A stretch of DNA of 64,000 nt from Natrinema altunense (GTDB lineage: Archaea > Halobacteriota > Halobacteria > Halobacteriales > Natrialbaceae): contig NZ_JNCS01000006.1 in the NCBI RefSeq assembly GCF_000731985.1, positions 1 through 64,000 on the forward strand, in the 5' to 3' direction. The position numbers were made by a program, and so were the translations under genes. Below are positions 54,713 to 63,161 of this stretch, piece by piece. The notes below the pieces were generated by a model. The model made no database searches. It saw only the letters and a list, made by a program, of their open reading frames with translations, and was not told the origin of the DNA. Position 1 is the stretch's first letter, and each line of letters begins with the position of its first letter.

Positions 54713-56092
54713 ATGGAGCGACCGGTGACCGAGGCCGACCTCACGTTTGATCACGTTCCCGAGACCGACCAGTCCTTCGAGAACGCACTGGCGAAGGCGC
54801 GCGACGGCGATCGACTCACCGTCGACGACGCCATCGAGTTATTCACGACGGGGACGGACGGTGAGGGCATCGACCGGAAACGCAAGGACCGCGTGCTCGA
54901 GGCGGCCGATCACCGCCGCGCCGAGCAGGTCGGCGAGGAGGTCACCTTCGTCGCGAACCTGAACAACAACGTCACGACGGCGTGTAACGTGGGCTGTCTC
55001 TTCTGTAACTTCAAGGACGCCGCCCACACCTTCGAGAGCGACACGGAGATCGAAACGGCCGGGTTCACGAAGACGCCCGCCGAATCCCGCGAGATCGTCG
55101 CCGACGCGGTCGAGCGGGGCATCTACGAGGTGACCTCGGTCTCGGGTCTCCACCCCGCGTTCGCGCTCGACGACGAGCATCGGGAGATCCTCGACGACCA
55201 TCCCAACCCCAAGGCGGTCAACTACAAGCCGCCCGAGGTCTACGACACCAGCCCCGGCACCTACACGGAGCAGGTGTCGGCGATGAGCGTCGACGGGGTC
55301 CACGTCCACTCGATGACGCCCGAAGAGGCCTACCACGCCCGGCGAGGGACCGACTGGTCCTACGAGGAGATCTACCGGCGGCTGCAAGACGCGGGACTCG
55401 ACACCGTTCCCGGCACCGCGGCCGAAATCCTCGTCGAGGAGGTCCGCGAGGTGATCTGTCCCGGCAAAATCAGCACGGACGGCTGGCTCGAGGCCATGGA
55501 GGCCGCCGCGAACGTCGGTCTCGGGATGACGGCGACGATCATGTACGGTCACGTCGAGAACGAGGCTCACCGTGCGATGCATCTGCAGCGCATTCGGGAC
55601 TTGCAGGACCGGACCGGCAACATTACCGAGTTCGTGCCGCTTTCCTTTATCCACCAGAACACCCCGTTGTTCGAACACGACGTCGTCTCGGGTGGAGCGA
55701 GCAGGCACGAGGACGAACTGATGATCGCCGTCTCGAGGCTGTTCCTCGACAATATCGACCACATTCAGGCCTCGTGGGTCAAGTACGGCGACGAGCAGGG
55801 GCTGAAGATGCTCTCGTGTGGGGCCGACGATTACATGGGGACGATCCTCTCCGAGGAGATCACCAAGCGCGCCGGCGGCGGCTACGGCGAGTTCCGCTCG
55901 TTCGCGGACTACGTCGAGATGATTTCGTCGATCGGCCGCGTGCCCGTCGAGCGCTCGACCGACTACGAGACGCACCGGGTCATCGATCCCGACGAGCCAC
56001 CGTTCGGTCCCCGGCTCGGGCCGAAGGCCGACGGGACGCCGCTTTTGACCCTCGAGGAGCGTGACGCGCGCGTCACCCCGGCTGACGATTGA
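54713..56092 (+). CDS. cofH: F420 biosynthesis radical SAM subunit CofH
   Basis: CofH is the tyrosine-side half of FO synthase, which makes the deazaflavin core of F420. The 459-residue protein has the radical SAM motif CNVGCLFCNF, the preceding VTFVANLNNNVTTACN, and late motifs ITEFVPLSFIHQNTPLF and GRVPVERSTDY. The start MERPVTEADLTF at 54713 fits the family. Its partner CofG is encoded 4 kb downstream on the opposite strand. Confidence 0.94.
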   Translation: MERPVTEADLTFDHVPETDQSFENALAKARDGDRLTVDDAIELFTTGTDGEGIDRKRKDRVLEAADHRRAEQVGEEVTFVANLNNNVTTACNVGCLFCNFKDAAHTFESDTEIETAGFTKTPAESREIVADAVERGIYEVTSVSGLHPAFALDDEHREILDDHPNPKAVNYKPPEVYDTSPGTYTEQVSAMSVDGVHVHSMTPEEAYHARRGTDWSYEEIYRRLQDAGLDTVPGTAAEILVEEVREVICPGKISTDGWLEAMEAAANVGLGMTATIMYGHVENEAHRAMHLQRIRDLQDRTGNITEFVPLSFIHQNTPLFEHDVVSGGASRHEDELMIAVSRLFLDNIDHIQASWVKYGDEQGLKMLSCGADDYMGTILSEEITKRAGGGYGEFRSFADYVEMISSIGRVPVERSTDYETHRVIDPDEPPFGPRLGPKADGTPLLTLEERDARVTPADD

Positions 56093-56222
56093 CCGGTCGA
56101 CCCTCGAACGTCAGTCGGTATCTCGTTCTGTGGAACGCGGTCCAACGACCGCCCGGAAGCAGTCACCCCGCTCTGGGTGTCTCGATCGCACAGCGGTCGC
56201 GCGATCGGGCGTCCGGTGACGG

Positions 56223-57131
56223 TCAACGGCTACTATCGACGGCCGATGCCCCGTTATCGGTGTCGTCGTGGAGTGGCCCCACCTCAGCGAAGCGATCGAT
56301 ATCGGCGAGTACGTCCACGAACGACACGGCCCCTCGCTCCTGAATCCCCATCGGATCGAGTGCTGGGGCGTCGAGGACCTCCTGTGGTGTTAGCCAGGGC
56401 CAGTCACAGTCCTCGTTGGCATCGCTGATCGCGTTGAGTTCGTGCTCGAGGAACGCCGGGCTGAACGGGGGGAGGAGGGGCGGGTCGTCGCTGCCCTCGA
56501 ACGTCTCCTCGTAGTCCGGCACGCTCTCGGCCGCGAGATCGCCGACGACGAGGCGCATACTCATCCCGAACACGTGGTGTGAGCCACAGTAAACGTCGTA
56601 GACGCCCGGGTTGGCAAACTCGTAGAGCCAGGCCCCGCCGACGTTGAGTACCGGCGACGAAAACGGCGGCACCCCGTCGGGAACACGACGCTGGAATCCT
56701 TGAGCGGGGTGATAGGCCGTAATCGTGTGGTCGGGTGCCGTGGCCGTGAACTGGACGACATCGCCAGGGGCGACGTGAATGCCACTCGGCTCGAAGTGGA
56801 AGAACGGCGGACGGTCGGGGTTCGCCGGGTCTGCGGGCATATCGGAGTGGAGATCGACGATATGATCGGGGGCGAGTTCCTCGGGAACGGTGTCGGCGTC
56901 CGGCGTCGCAAAGCCGTACTGCGGATCGAGCGCTGCCGCGTCCGACCCGGTATCGCCGGCCCCGCTCGAGTCGGCTGCAGCATCGCTCCGAGCGGCTGCG
57001 ACGCCACTGCCAACGGAGACCGTCACTCCCGCCCCCAGCGCTTTCAGCAGCGGTCGCCGCCCGGCGTCGAGCAGGCGGTCCATCGATTCGTCGAGCGATT
57101 CCTCCGGTCTCTCCTCGTCGGGTGGCGTCAT
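56223..57131 (-). CDS. Tat-exported cupredoxin (blue copper) protein
   Basis: A 302-residue exported protein. The Tat signal is GRRPLLKALGAGVTVSVGSG (residues 24-43). The cupredoxin fold contains copper ligands His135 (PDHTITAYHP), Cys182, His185 and Met190 (YCGSHHVFGM). A C-terminal 100-residue extension (ESVPDYEETFEGSDDPPLLP onward) has no known family. It is a plastocyanin/halocyanin-like electron carrier or a copper-site protein on the cell surface. Confidence 0.87.
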   Translation of the reverse strand: MTPPDEERPEESLDESMDRLLDAGRRPLLKALGAGVTVSVGSGVAAARSDAAADSSGAGDTGSDAAALDPQYGFATPDADTVPEELAPDHIVDLHSDMPADPANPDRPPFFHFEPSGIHVAPGDVVQFTATAPDHTITAYHPAQGFQRRVPDGVPPFSSPVLNVGGAWLYEFANPGVYDVYCGSHHVFGMSMRLVVGDLAAESVPDYEETFEGSDDPPLLPPFSPAFLEHELNAISDANEDCDWPWLTPQEVLDAPALDPMGIQERGAVSFVDVLADIDRFAEVGPLHDDTDNGASAVDSSR

Positions 57132-57333
57132 CCTAGTACACCTCGAGTGTTTCGACTGCATCGACCCCCTCACTCGAGGACGGCATATAGCGCCGCGATC
57201 GTTTCGTTCCACTACGAGGGCAGATCCGGCACGTCGTGGCGTGAACGGCGTCGAATTGAGGGCTGTCGTTCAGCGTACGGTAATGACAGCCTATTTCGGC
57301 GGGGCCGTGAGACCCCGCGCCGGAGCGACGGCA

Positions 57334-57975
57334 CTACTCCGATTCGTCGATCGCGACGGCCCGGACCGGTGCGCCGTCGTTTCCGAGGGCCAGCGGATAG
57401 GCCCGGAGTTCGAACCGGTCCCCCGCCGCGGCGAGGCCTGTCAAGTTCTCGAGGATCAATCGCTCGTTGCCGAGCAGCGTGTGGTGCGCCTGGAACCCCG
57501 CGGGCTCGTCCTCCGCGGCGCTGTCCGTCGGCGTCGGATCGGGGTTGAGCGTGTCGACGGCCACGTCGAACCCGCGGTCGACGCAGGCCGCGGCCGCCGC
57601 CGGCAAGAGGTAGGGGTGTTCGAGGTACCGCTCGGTCCCCCAGTGGGCGTCCCAGCCGGTCCAGAACACCGCGAGATCGGCGTCGACGGCCGGCACTCGA
57701 GCAGCGGGAATCGGCTCGCGGGCCGCGAAATCGCGGCAATCGATCCGGACGGCGTCGAAGACGAACCGCTCGAGCGGGTACGCGTCGAGGGGCGTCCCGT
57801 CCGGGTCGACGTGGACGGGTGCGTCGACGTGGGTGCCGGTGTGACTGCCGCACTCGAGGGCGTCGACGCGGACGCCGTGGTCGTCGTGGGTCGCGTGTCG
57901 TCGGACGGTGACCGCGGGATCGTCGGGATACGTCTGCATCCCGGTCTCGATCGGATGGCTGAGGTCGACGTGCAT
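57334..57975 (-). CDS. Cyclase-family (kynurenine formamidase-like) hydrolase
   Basis: A 213-residue protein with the metal motif HTGTHVDAPVH (residues 45-55, H-x-GTH-x-D-x-P-x-H) of the cyclase/KynB family, followed by FWTGWDAHWGTERYLEHPYL. These enzymes hydrolyse formamide or lactone-type bonds using zinc or manganese. No other tryptophan-degradation gene is nearby, so the true substrate is open. The start is ATG 57975. Confidence 0.88.
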   Translation of the reverse strand: MHVDLSHPIETGMQTYPDDPAVTVRRHATHDDHGVRVDALECGSHTGTHVDAPVHVDPDGTPLDAYPLERFVFDAVRIDCRDFAAREPIPAARVPAVDADLAVFWTGWDAHWGTERYLEHPYLLPAAAAACVDRGFDVAVDTLNPDPTPTDSAAEDEPAGFQAHHTLLGNERLILENLTGLAAAGDRFELRAYPLALGNDGAPVRAVAIDESE

Positions 57976-58214
57976 ACGCGGTATCCGTCGCTCGAGGCGG
58001 ATAACGCTGTGCGCTCTCGAGGCGCTCCCGCGCTCGACTGGTGGCCGTTGCGGCCGACGGCTGACTGCGGCCACGAACCGGTTGCGGACTCCCACCGCCG
58101 TGGCAACGAGCGAGCGATTCCCCGCAACAGGTGTAAGAGCCGTCTCGCCGATTACTAGTTCACTATACGATTAGTGCGCAATTTTATTAGTTTATGCATT
58201 GGATTATCGTTCGC

Positions 58215-58550
58215 ATGGCAGACGACCAACCATCCATGTCCCGTCGCAAAGCCCTGAAAGCAACCGCCGGTGCTGCTGCCGCGACCGTCGCGATGACCGG
58301 GACTGCGGCGGCCGATCGGGCCTCGCCCGCGGACGTGTCGGTCGGTGACTGTCTGCGACTGCCGAGCCGAGTCGTCGTTTATGAGTCCTGTACCAGTAAC
58401 TCGGGGTTCATCGTTCCCGCGAGTACGGCCGGGACGATCGAGGCGCTCTGTCTCGACGAGGGTCGCGTCCTGGTCGACTGGAGGGACCCCTCTCTCGAGG
58501 ACGGCTACGTCGACGTTCGGGAGGTTATTTCGGGCATCGAACCCTGCTGA
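58215..58550 (+). CDS. Small Tat-exported protein
   Basis: A 111-residue protein with a Tat signal (SRRKALKATAGAAAATVAMT) and a mature part containing three Cys (GDCLRL, YESCTSN, EALCLDE) and a C-terminal Cys. The TTTATTA box centred at about 58186 supports ATG 58215 and a leaderless mRNA. The even number of Cys could form disulfides outside the cell. No family is recognised. Confidence 0.65.
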   Translation: MADDQPSMSRRKALKATAGAAAATVAMTGTAAADRASPADVSVGDCLRLPSRVVVYESCTSNSGFIVPASTAGTIEALCLDEGRVLVDWRDPSLEDGYVDVREVISGIEPC

Positions 58551-58716
58551 GGAACCGGAACACGCGGCGCGGAGACACCACCTGGCACACCTGCTGATTT
58601 ATTTTCGCCGACGTGTCGATACGGGGAGACGGCCGCTCCGTTCGCCGGAGCGGACGGAACGGAGTCGCGCTCGAGCGAGGGGAAGCGTTTCGGTGCCGGC
58701 GACGGAAGCGGTCGGT

Positions 58717-59175
58717 ATGGCGACCGACGACGCTTACGTTCGACGCGCGATCGACCTCGCCGAATCGGCGGTCGACGGCGGCAACACGCCCTTCGGTTCC
58801 CTGCTCGTCGTCGACGACGAGATCGTCCGGACGGCCGAGAACACCACGCTCACCGACGACGACATCTCGGCGCATCCGGAGTTCAAACTGGCCCGGTGGG
58901 CCGCCAGCGAACTCGAGTCGAGCGAGCGCGCGGCGTGTACGATGTACACCAGCACCGAGCCGTGTCCCATGTGTGCGAGCGCGATCGTCTACGCGGGGAT
59001 CGGTCGGGTCGTCTACAGCGTGTCCGTCGATTCGCTCGCGGCCCACCGGGACGACGGCGTGATCGAAATCCCCTGCGAGGAGATCGTCGACCGGGCCGGC
59101 GGCGAGACGACGGTCGAGGGACCCGTACTTGAGGATGCGGGACTAGCGGTCCACGAGGCGTACTGGTCGCCGTAG
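58717..59175 (+). CDS. Nucleoside/cytidine deaminase-family enzyme
   Basis: A 152-residue zinc deaminase. The catalytic HPE (His53-Pro-Glu55) and the PCPMC motif (Cys83, Cys86) are present. TCAD/guanine deaminase-like features (NTPFGSLLV, YTSTEPCPMCASAIVYAGIG, RVVYSVS) fit the cytosine/guanine/tRNA-adenosine deaminase group. Substrate specificity is not clear. The start is ATG 58717. Confidence 0.88.
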   Translation: MATDDAYVRRAIDLAESAVDGGNTPFGSLLVVDDEIVRTAENTTLTDDDISAHPEFKLARWAASELESSERAACTMYTSTEPCPMCASAIVYAGIGRVVYSVSVDSLAAHRDDGVIEIPCEEIVDRAGGETTVEGPVLEDAGLAVHEAYWSP

Positions 59176-59343
59176 CCGCGAGGCAGAGCGTCGAACGGCC
59201 CGCTCGGACGCGAGTGGGGTGAATAACCGACTCGGGTTCCGCTGTCGACACCCGCGGTCGTGTCGCAGGCGCCAATATCAACAGCCAATCTCTCCGAGGA
59301 CGAGTTCAACCTGCCCGTGGAGTAATTGTTTGCTATCCGATCG

Positions 59344-59351
59344 CTTTTATA
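59344..59351 (+). promoter_or_regulatory. TATA box for a leaderless membrane micro-protein gene
   Basis: CTTTTATA lies 23-30 bases before ATG 59374, predicting a leaderless transcript. Confidence 0.6.
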
Positions 59352-59373
59352 CCTCTGCGCTGAGGATTAGTTA

Positions 59374-59544
59374 ATGGCAGACGATGGAGTGATCCGCCGC
59401 CTCAACGCTATCATCGGACTCCTGATTTGCATCCTCGGACTACTGATACTATCCCTTTTACCGCCGGCGCTCGTTCCGCTCGGCATCATTACGTTGCTCA
59501 TTCTCTCGCCGCTGCTCATTCCGATCCTTCTCCTCTTCTACTGA
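59374..59544 (+). CDS. Hydrophobic membrane micro-protein
   Basis: A 56-residue protein (MADDGVIRRLNAIIG) that is almost entirely hydrophobic from residue 12: two closely spaced helices with a PPALVPLG turn. A TATA box at the right distance supports the start and expression. No family is recognised. Confidence 0.65.
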   Translation: MADDGVIRRLNAIIGLLICILGLLILSLLPPALVPLGIITLLILSPLLIPILLLFY

Positions 59545-59636
59545 GTTGCACAGCGGTCGCGGGTTCGATCGGCGATCCTCGCGGGCCGTCGGCTCTCGAG
59601 ACCAGTCCGATCGGTACCCGACCGGACGCGGACTGC

Positions 59637-60815
59637 TCAGTGTGTGACCGTCGCCGTCCCGTCCCGAAGCACTGCCCGATAGCGCTCGCCCGCCGAGTCG
59701 TCGGCCGCGAGCGCGTTCCGGATGGTCGATGAAATCCAGTCGCGACTCCCGTCCGACCCGCCGCTCCCCGCACCGTCGGCGACCCGCCCGTCGAAGCCGC
59801 CCGTGCGCAACACGGGCGGCAGGAACCGCTCGTAGACCGGGAGCCGCTCCTCGAGCGGGAGCGCCGCTGACGCGGCGATCTCCTCGAGTTCCCTGAGCGC
59901 GGGCCACGTGTAGTCGGGGTTGATGTGGTCGTCGGTGACCGGTGAGACGCCGCCCAGGTCGTCGACGCCGCAGTCGATCAGCTCCGTCGCGGGGGTGAGG
60001 TTCGGCGGCACCTGTACCGAGACTTCCTCCGGCAGGGCGGCGCGGGCCATCGCCGTCACCTGTCGCATCGTCGCGAGATCGGGCGAGCCGTCGGCCCAGC
60101 GTTCGTTCTCCACGACGGGCTGGACGATCACCTCCTGGATGTGATCGTAACGCTCGTGGAGTTCGCGGATCGCCAGCAGGCTCTCCGCGCGGTCGCGCCA
60201 GTTCTCGCCGATGCCAACCAGAATCCCGGTCGTGAAGGCCACGTCCAACTCGCCCGCGTTTTGCAGCGTCCGTAGCCGCTGGCCGGGGATCTTCCGCCGC
60301 GGCCCGGCGTGGGCCCCGACCTCGGCGGTCGTCTCGAGCATCACGCCCATGCTGGCGTTGACGTCCGCGACGGCGGCCATCTGCTCGCGGGTCTGGTCGC
60401 CCGGATTCGCGTGGGGGAGCAATCCCTCCTCGAGCGCGACCTCGCAGGCTTCGCGCAGGTAGGTGTGAATCGAGTCGTGGCCCCACTCGGCGAGCTGGGC
60501 GTGAATCTCGGTGTAGCGCTCGTCGGGGTCGTCACCGAAGGTAAACAGCGCCTCCGTACAGCCCGCATCGGCCCCGCGCCGACAGATCTCGCGGACCTCC
60601 TCGAGCGAGAGTAGGGTGGCCTGTCCCGGCGGATCGAAGTAGGTACAGTAGGTACAGGTGTAGCGACAGGCCGTGGTGAGCGGGATGAATACGTTGCGCG
60701 AAAACGTCAACGCCGACGGTGCGTCGACGTCGTTCGGGCTGACCTCCAGGAGGTCCTCGACGGCCGCGTCGTCGACTGCGATATCGACGCCGTACTCGCT
60801 CGCCCCGGGAAACAT
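59637..60815 (-). CDS. cofG: F420 biosynthesis radical SAM subunit CofG
   Basis: CofG completes the FO deazaflavin with CofH. The 392-residue protein has the radical SAM motif CRYTCTYCTYFDPPGQ, LFTFGDDPDERY, LPHANPGDQT and VIVQPVVENERWA. I start it at ATG 60815 (MFPGASEYGVDI), the usual family N-terminus. A GTG at 60887 overlapping the cofC stop (GTGA) is an alternative that would add 24 Arg-rich residues. It follows cofC on the same strand. Confidence 0.94.
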   Translation of the reverse strand: MFPGASEYGVDIAVDDAAVEDLLEVSPNDVDAPSALTFSRNVFIPLTTACRYTCTYCTYFDPPGQATLLSLEEVREICRRGADAGCTEALFTFGDDPDERYTEIHAQLAEWGHDSIHTYLREACEVALEEGLLPHANPGDQTREQMAAVADVNASMGVMLETTAEVGAHAGPRRKIPGQRLRTLQNAGELDVAFTTGILVGIGENWRDRAESLLAIRELHERYDHIQEVIVQPVVENERWADGSPDLATMRQVTAMARAALPEEVSVQVPPNLTPATELIDCGVDDLGGVSPVTDDHINPDYTWPALRELEEIAASAALPLEERLPVYERFLPPVLRTGGFDGRVADGAGSGGSDGSRDWISSTIRNALAADDSAGERYRAVLRDGTATVTH

Positions 60816-60883
60816 TACCTCCCAGTGTCGTCGCTCGGCACATAAGGCCTTCACTTCGCGGTGGCCGTCGCCCCGAGCGGCCG

Positions 60884-61594
60884 TCACTCCGACGCGCGAT
60901 TGCCCTCACGAGCGACGCCGACCCGTCCGTCCCGATCGTCGAGGACGAATCCGAACTCGCGGAGGCAGGCGAGCGCGCGGTCGCTCGCGCGCCCGTGAAC
61001 GAGCACTTCGACCAGATCCGCCGGCTCGTCGATGTCGGTTCCCAGCCGGAACGAGTCGACCGTCTCGAGGTCGGCTCCGACCGACTGGGCGATCTCGCGG
61101 TGGTCGAGGTAGGAGGTGCCGTGGTAGTCCGCGCGGAACGCGGGGTGGCGAACGACGAGCGCGTTCGTCCCGCCACCACGCCCCGGTGCGATCGCGACGT
61201 CGGCCGCCGTCGCCAGGAGTCCCTCGAGTGCGCCGGGGGTCGCCAGCGCGAGGTCGGCCATCACGACGGCGACGGGGTCGCAGTCGGAGTCGCCGTCCGT
61301 GCCGGTCCCGTCGGCCGCTCCGTCGCCGCCCGGCAGCCGCGCGTTGACCGCTTCGGTCAGCGGCCGCTCGTCGACCGTGACCGACGTGACCGCGGCGACC
61401 GCCTCCGGCAACTCGAGGTCGGCGACCGCAAGCGGCGCGGTCGAGACGACCGTCGGCTCGTGGCCGGTGTCGGCGATCACGCGGAGCACGTCGACGAGCA
61501 TCGCGCGGGCAAACCGCGAGCGCTCGTCCGGGGAGAAGACGGACTCGAGGCGAGTCTTCGGCGTCTCGGCGGCGAACGGGACGACGACGCGCAT
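60884..61594 (-). CDS. cofC: 2-phospho-L-lactate guanylyltransferase CofC
   Basis: CofC activates 2-phospholactate (or phosphoenolpyruvate) with GTP for F420 assembly. The 236-residue nucleotidyltransferase begins MRVVVPFAAETPKTRLESVF (a variant of the PF..KTRLS motif). It has VAVVMADLALATPGALEGLL and APGRGGGTNALVV. A Gly/Asp-rich loop (GGDGAADGTGTDGDSDCD) is an insertion. It overlaps or abuts cofG, forming a cofC-cofG unit. Confidence 0.92.
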   Translation of the reverse strand: MRVVVPFAAETPKTRLESVFSPDERSRFARAMLVDVLRVIADTGHEPTVVSTAPLAVADLELPEAVAAVTSVTVDERPLTEAVNARLPGGDGAADGTGTDGDSDCDPVAVVMADLALATPGALEGLLATAADVAIAPGRGGGTNALVVRHPAFRADYHGTSYLDHREIAQSVGADLETVDSFRLGTDIDEPADLVEVLVHGRASDRALACLREFGFVLDDRDGRVGVAREGNRASE

Positions 61595-61748
61595 CTGAAT
61601 CTGGTTGCGGTAATTCGGGCGCGCTCAAAAGCACGTCGGAGTGGACCGGGCGTCCGCGAGCGATCCGCTCGCCGAACCGCGGCCGATGTCGTGCCCCCCC
61701 TGACACGAGTGCGTCGCTCGCGCCGTCGAATATCGAAAGAACGGCGGC

Positions 61749-62930
61749 CTAGAACAGCGGCTCGAGTTCGTCCTCGTCGTCCTCGACGAGTTCCTCGAGG
61801 TTCTCCTCGCTCTCCTGTTGGATGTCGTCGATGTTGTCCTGTGCCTCGATGGCGACCTGCTGCAGTCGCTTGATCCGGGGGACGTTCGTCACGCCCGAGA
61901 GCAGGATCGCCGCGGCCACTTCGGGCTCCTCTCGGGGGAAGTCGCCACCGCGGACTTCCATACTGCCCGTTTCCTCCTCGAGCCACTTGCGGCCGCGTTC
62001 GATGCCTTTCCGGTTCAGGTATTCCGGCGGTCCGGAGAGCACGAGCAGAGCGCGCTCGGTGCCTTCGATCTCACAGGGGAGGGTGAGCCGGCCGAGCGCG
62101 GCCTTGCGGACGAGACTGGTGATGCGGTTGGTCGTGTTCGCGGCGTCTAAGTCGTCGTCCGACCCGCCGTCGTCGCCGGTGAACCGCGAGAGCAACCCGC
62201 CGCCCGAACTCAGTTCGACTTCCTCGGAGGCGTAGCCGACAGTGGAGACGCCGCCGCCCGAGAGCGTGTTGATGATCTCCGAGGAGTCGACGACGCTCTC
62301 GGCGACCTCTTGGCCGTCGCCGACCTCGCCGGCACCGAAGAGGATACCGAAGCGGCGGACGATTTCCTCGTTGATCTGTTCGTAACCGCCCTCGACGGAC
62401 TCGCCGGTCTGTCGCCAGGAGTCGTTGTCGAAGACGAGCAGGTTGTCGACTTCGCGAACGAACGTCTGGAAGGAACGCGCCGCGTTGAGCGTGTAGATCC
62501 CGCCTTCGTCGGTCCCCGGCAGGACGCCGAGCCCGTAGACGGGGATCGTGTAGATCCGCTTGAGGTGTTTCGCGAGGACCGGCGCACCGCCCGATCCGGT
62601 ACCGCCGCCCATTCCGGACACGATCAGGAAGGCGTCGACCTCGTGGGTCGGGATCTGATCGATCGCGTTCTGGACCTCGTCGATGTCCTCCTCGGCGACT
62701 TCCGCGCCGAGTTCGTTGTCAGCACCCACGCCGTGGCCCTTGACCCGGGCCTGGCCGATGAGTACGCGATTCTCCTGTGGAATATTGTCCAGACCCATGA
62801 GGTCCGCTTTCGCGGAGTTGACAGCGATCGCTGCCCGGACGATTCCGCTACCCGTCCGATCGTCGTAATCGAGGAACCGATCGACGATTTTGCCACCGGC
62901 CTGTCCGAATCCGATCATCGCCAGCTTCAT
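61749..62930 (-). CDS. Tubulin-like cell-shape protein CetZ
   Basis: CetZ proteins are tubulin/FtsZ-family GTPases that control cell shape and motility in haloarchaea. The 393-residue protein starts MKLAMIGFGQAGGKIVDRFL and has the GTP-binding tubulin signature GMGGGTGSGG (106-115), then FQTFVREVDNLLVFDNDSWR. The Asp/Glu-rich C-terminal tail (EENLEELVEDDEDELEPLF) resembles the CetZ1 tail. It is probably CetZ1-like, based on memory of the family. Confidence 0.93.
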   Translation of the reverse strand: MKLAMIGFGQAGGKIVDRFLDYDDRTGSGIVRAAIAVNSAKADLMGLDNIPQENRVLIGQARVKGHGVGADNELGAEVAEEDIDEVQNAIDQIPTHEVDAFLIVSGMGGGTGSGGAPVLAKHLKRIYTIPVYGLGVLPGTDEGGIYTLNAARSFQTFVREVDNLLVFDNDSWRQTGESVEGGYEQINEEIVRRFGILFGAGEVGDGQEVAESVVDSSEIINTLSGGGVSTVGYASEEVELSSGGGLLSRFTGDDGGSDDDLDAANTTNRITSLVRKAALGRLTLPCEIEGTERALLVLSGPPEYLNRKGIERGRKWLEEETGSMEVRGGDFPREEPEVAAAILLSGVTNVPRIKRLQQVAIEAQDNIDDIQQESEENLEELVEDDEDELEPLF

Positions 62931-63161
62931 TGTTTGTCAGGGGGCTCCGTTGGATTGGAAACAGTGCAATGGAGGATATAAATCTTGTGCAAATCTGACT
63001 GTCTCTATTACGTCACTATTGGGGCGAACTGGCCGAATTGAAGCCGTTACGCGCCGGTTTTATCCTCCAGTAAACAAATCTTACTCGGTCGGTACCGATT
63101 AGCCACAATTATATTCCGTCCGAACATTCGTCTCGGCCGACCGTAAGAGCGAGCAGCGAAC

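Noticed and set aside
58525-59046. Minus-strand frame of 173 codons
   Set aside because: Antisense to the deaminase and Arg-rich; no motif.
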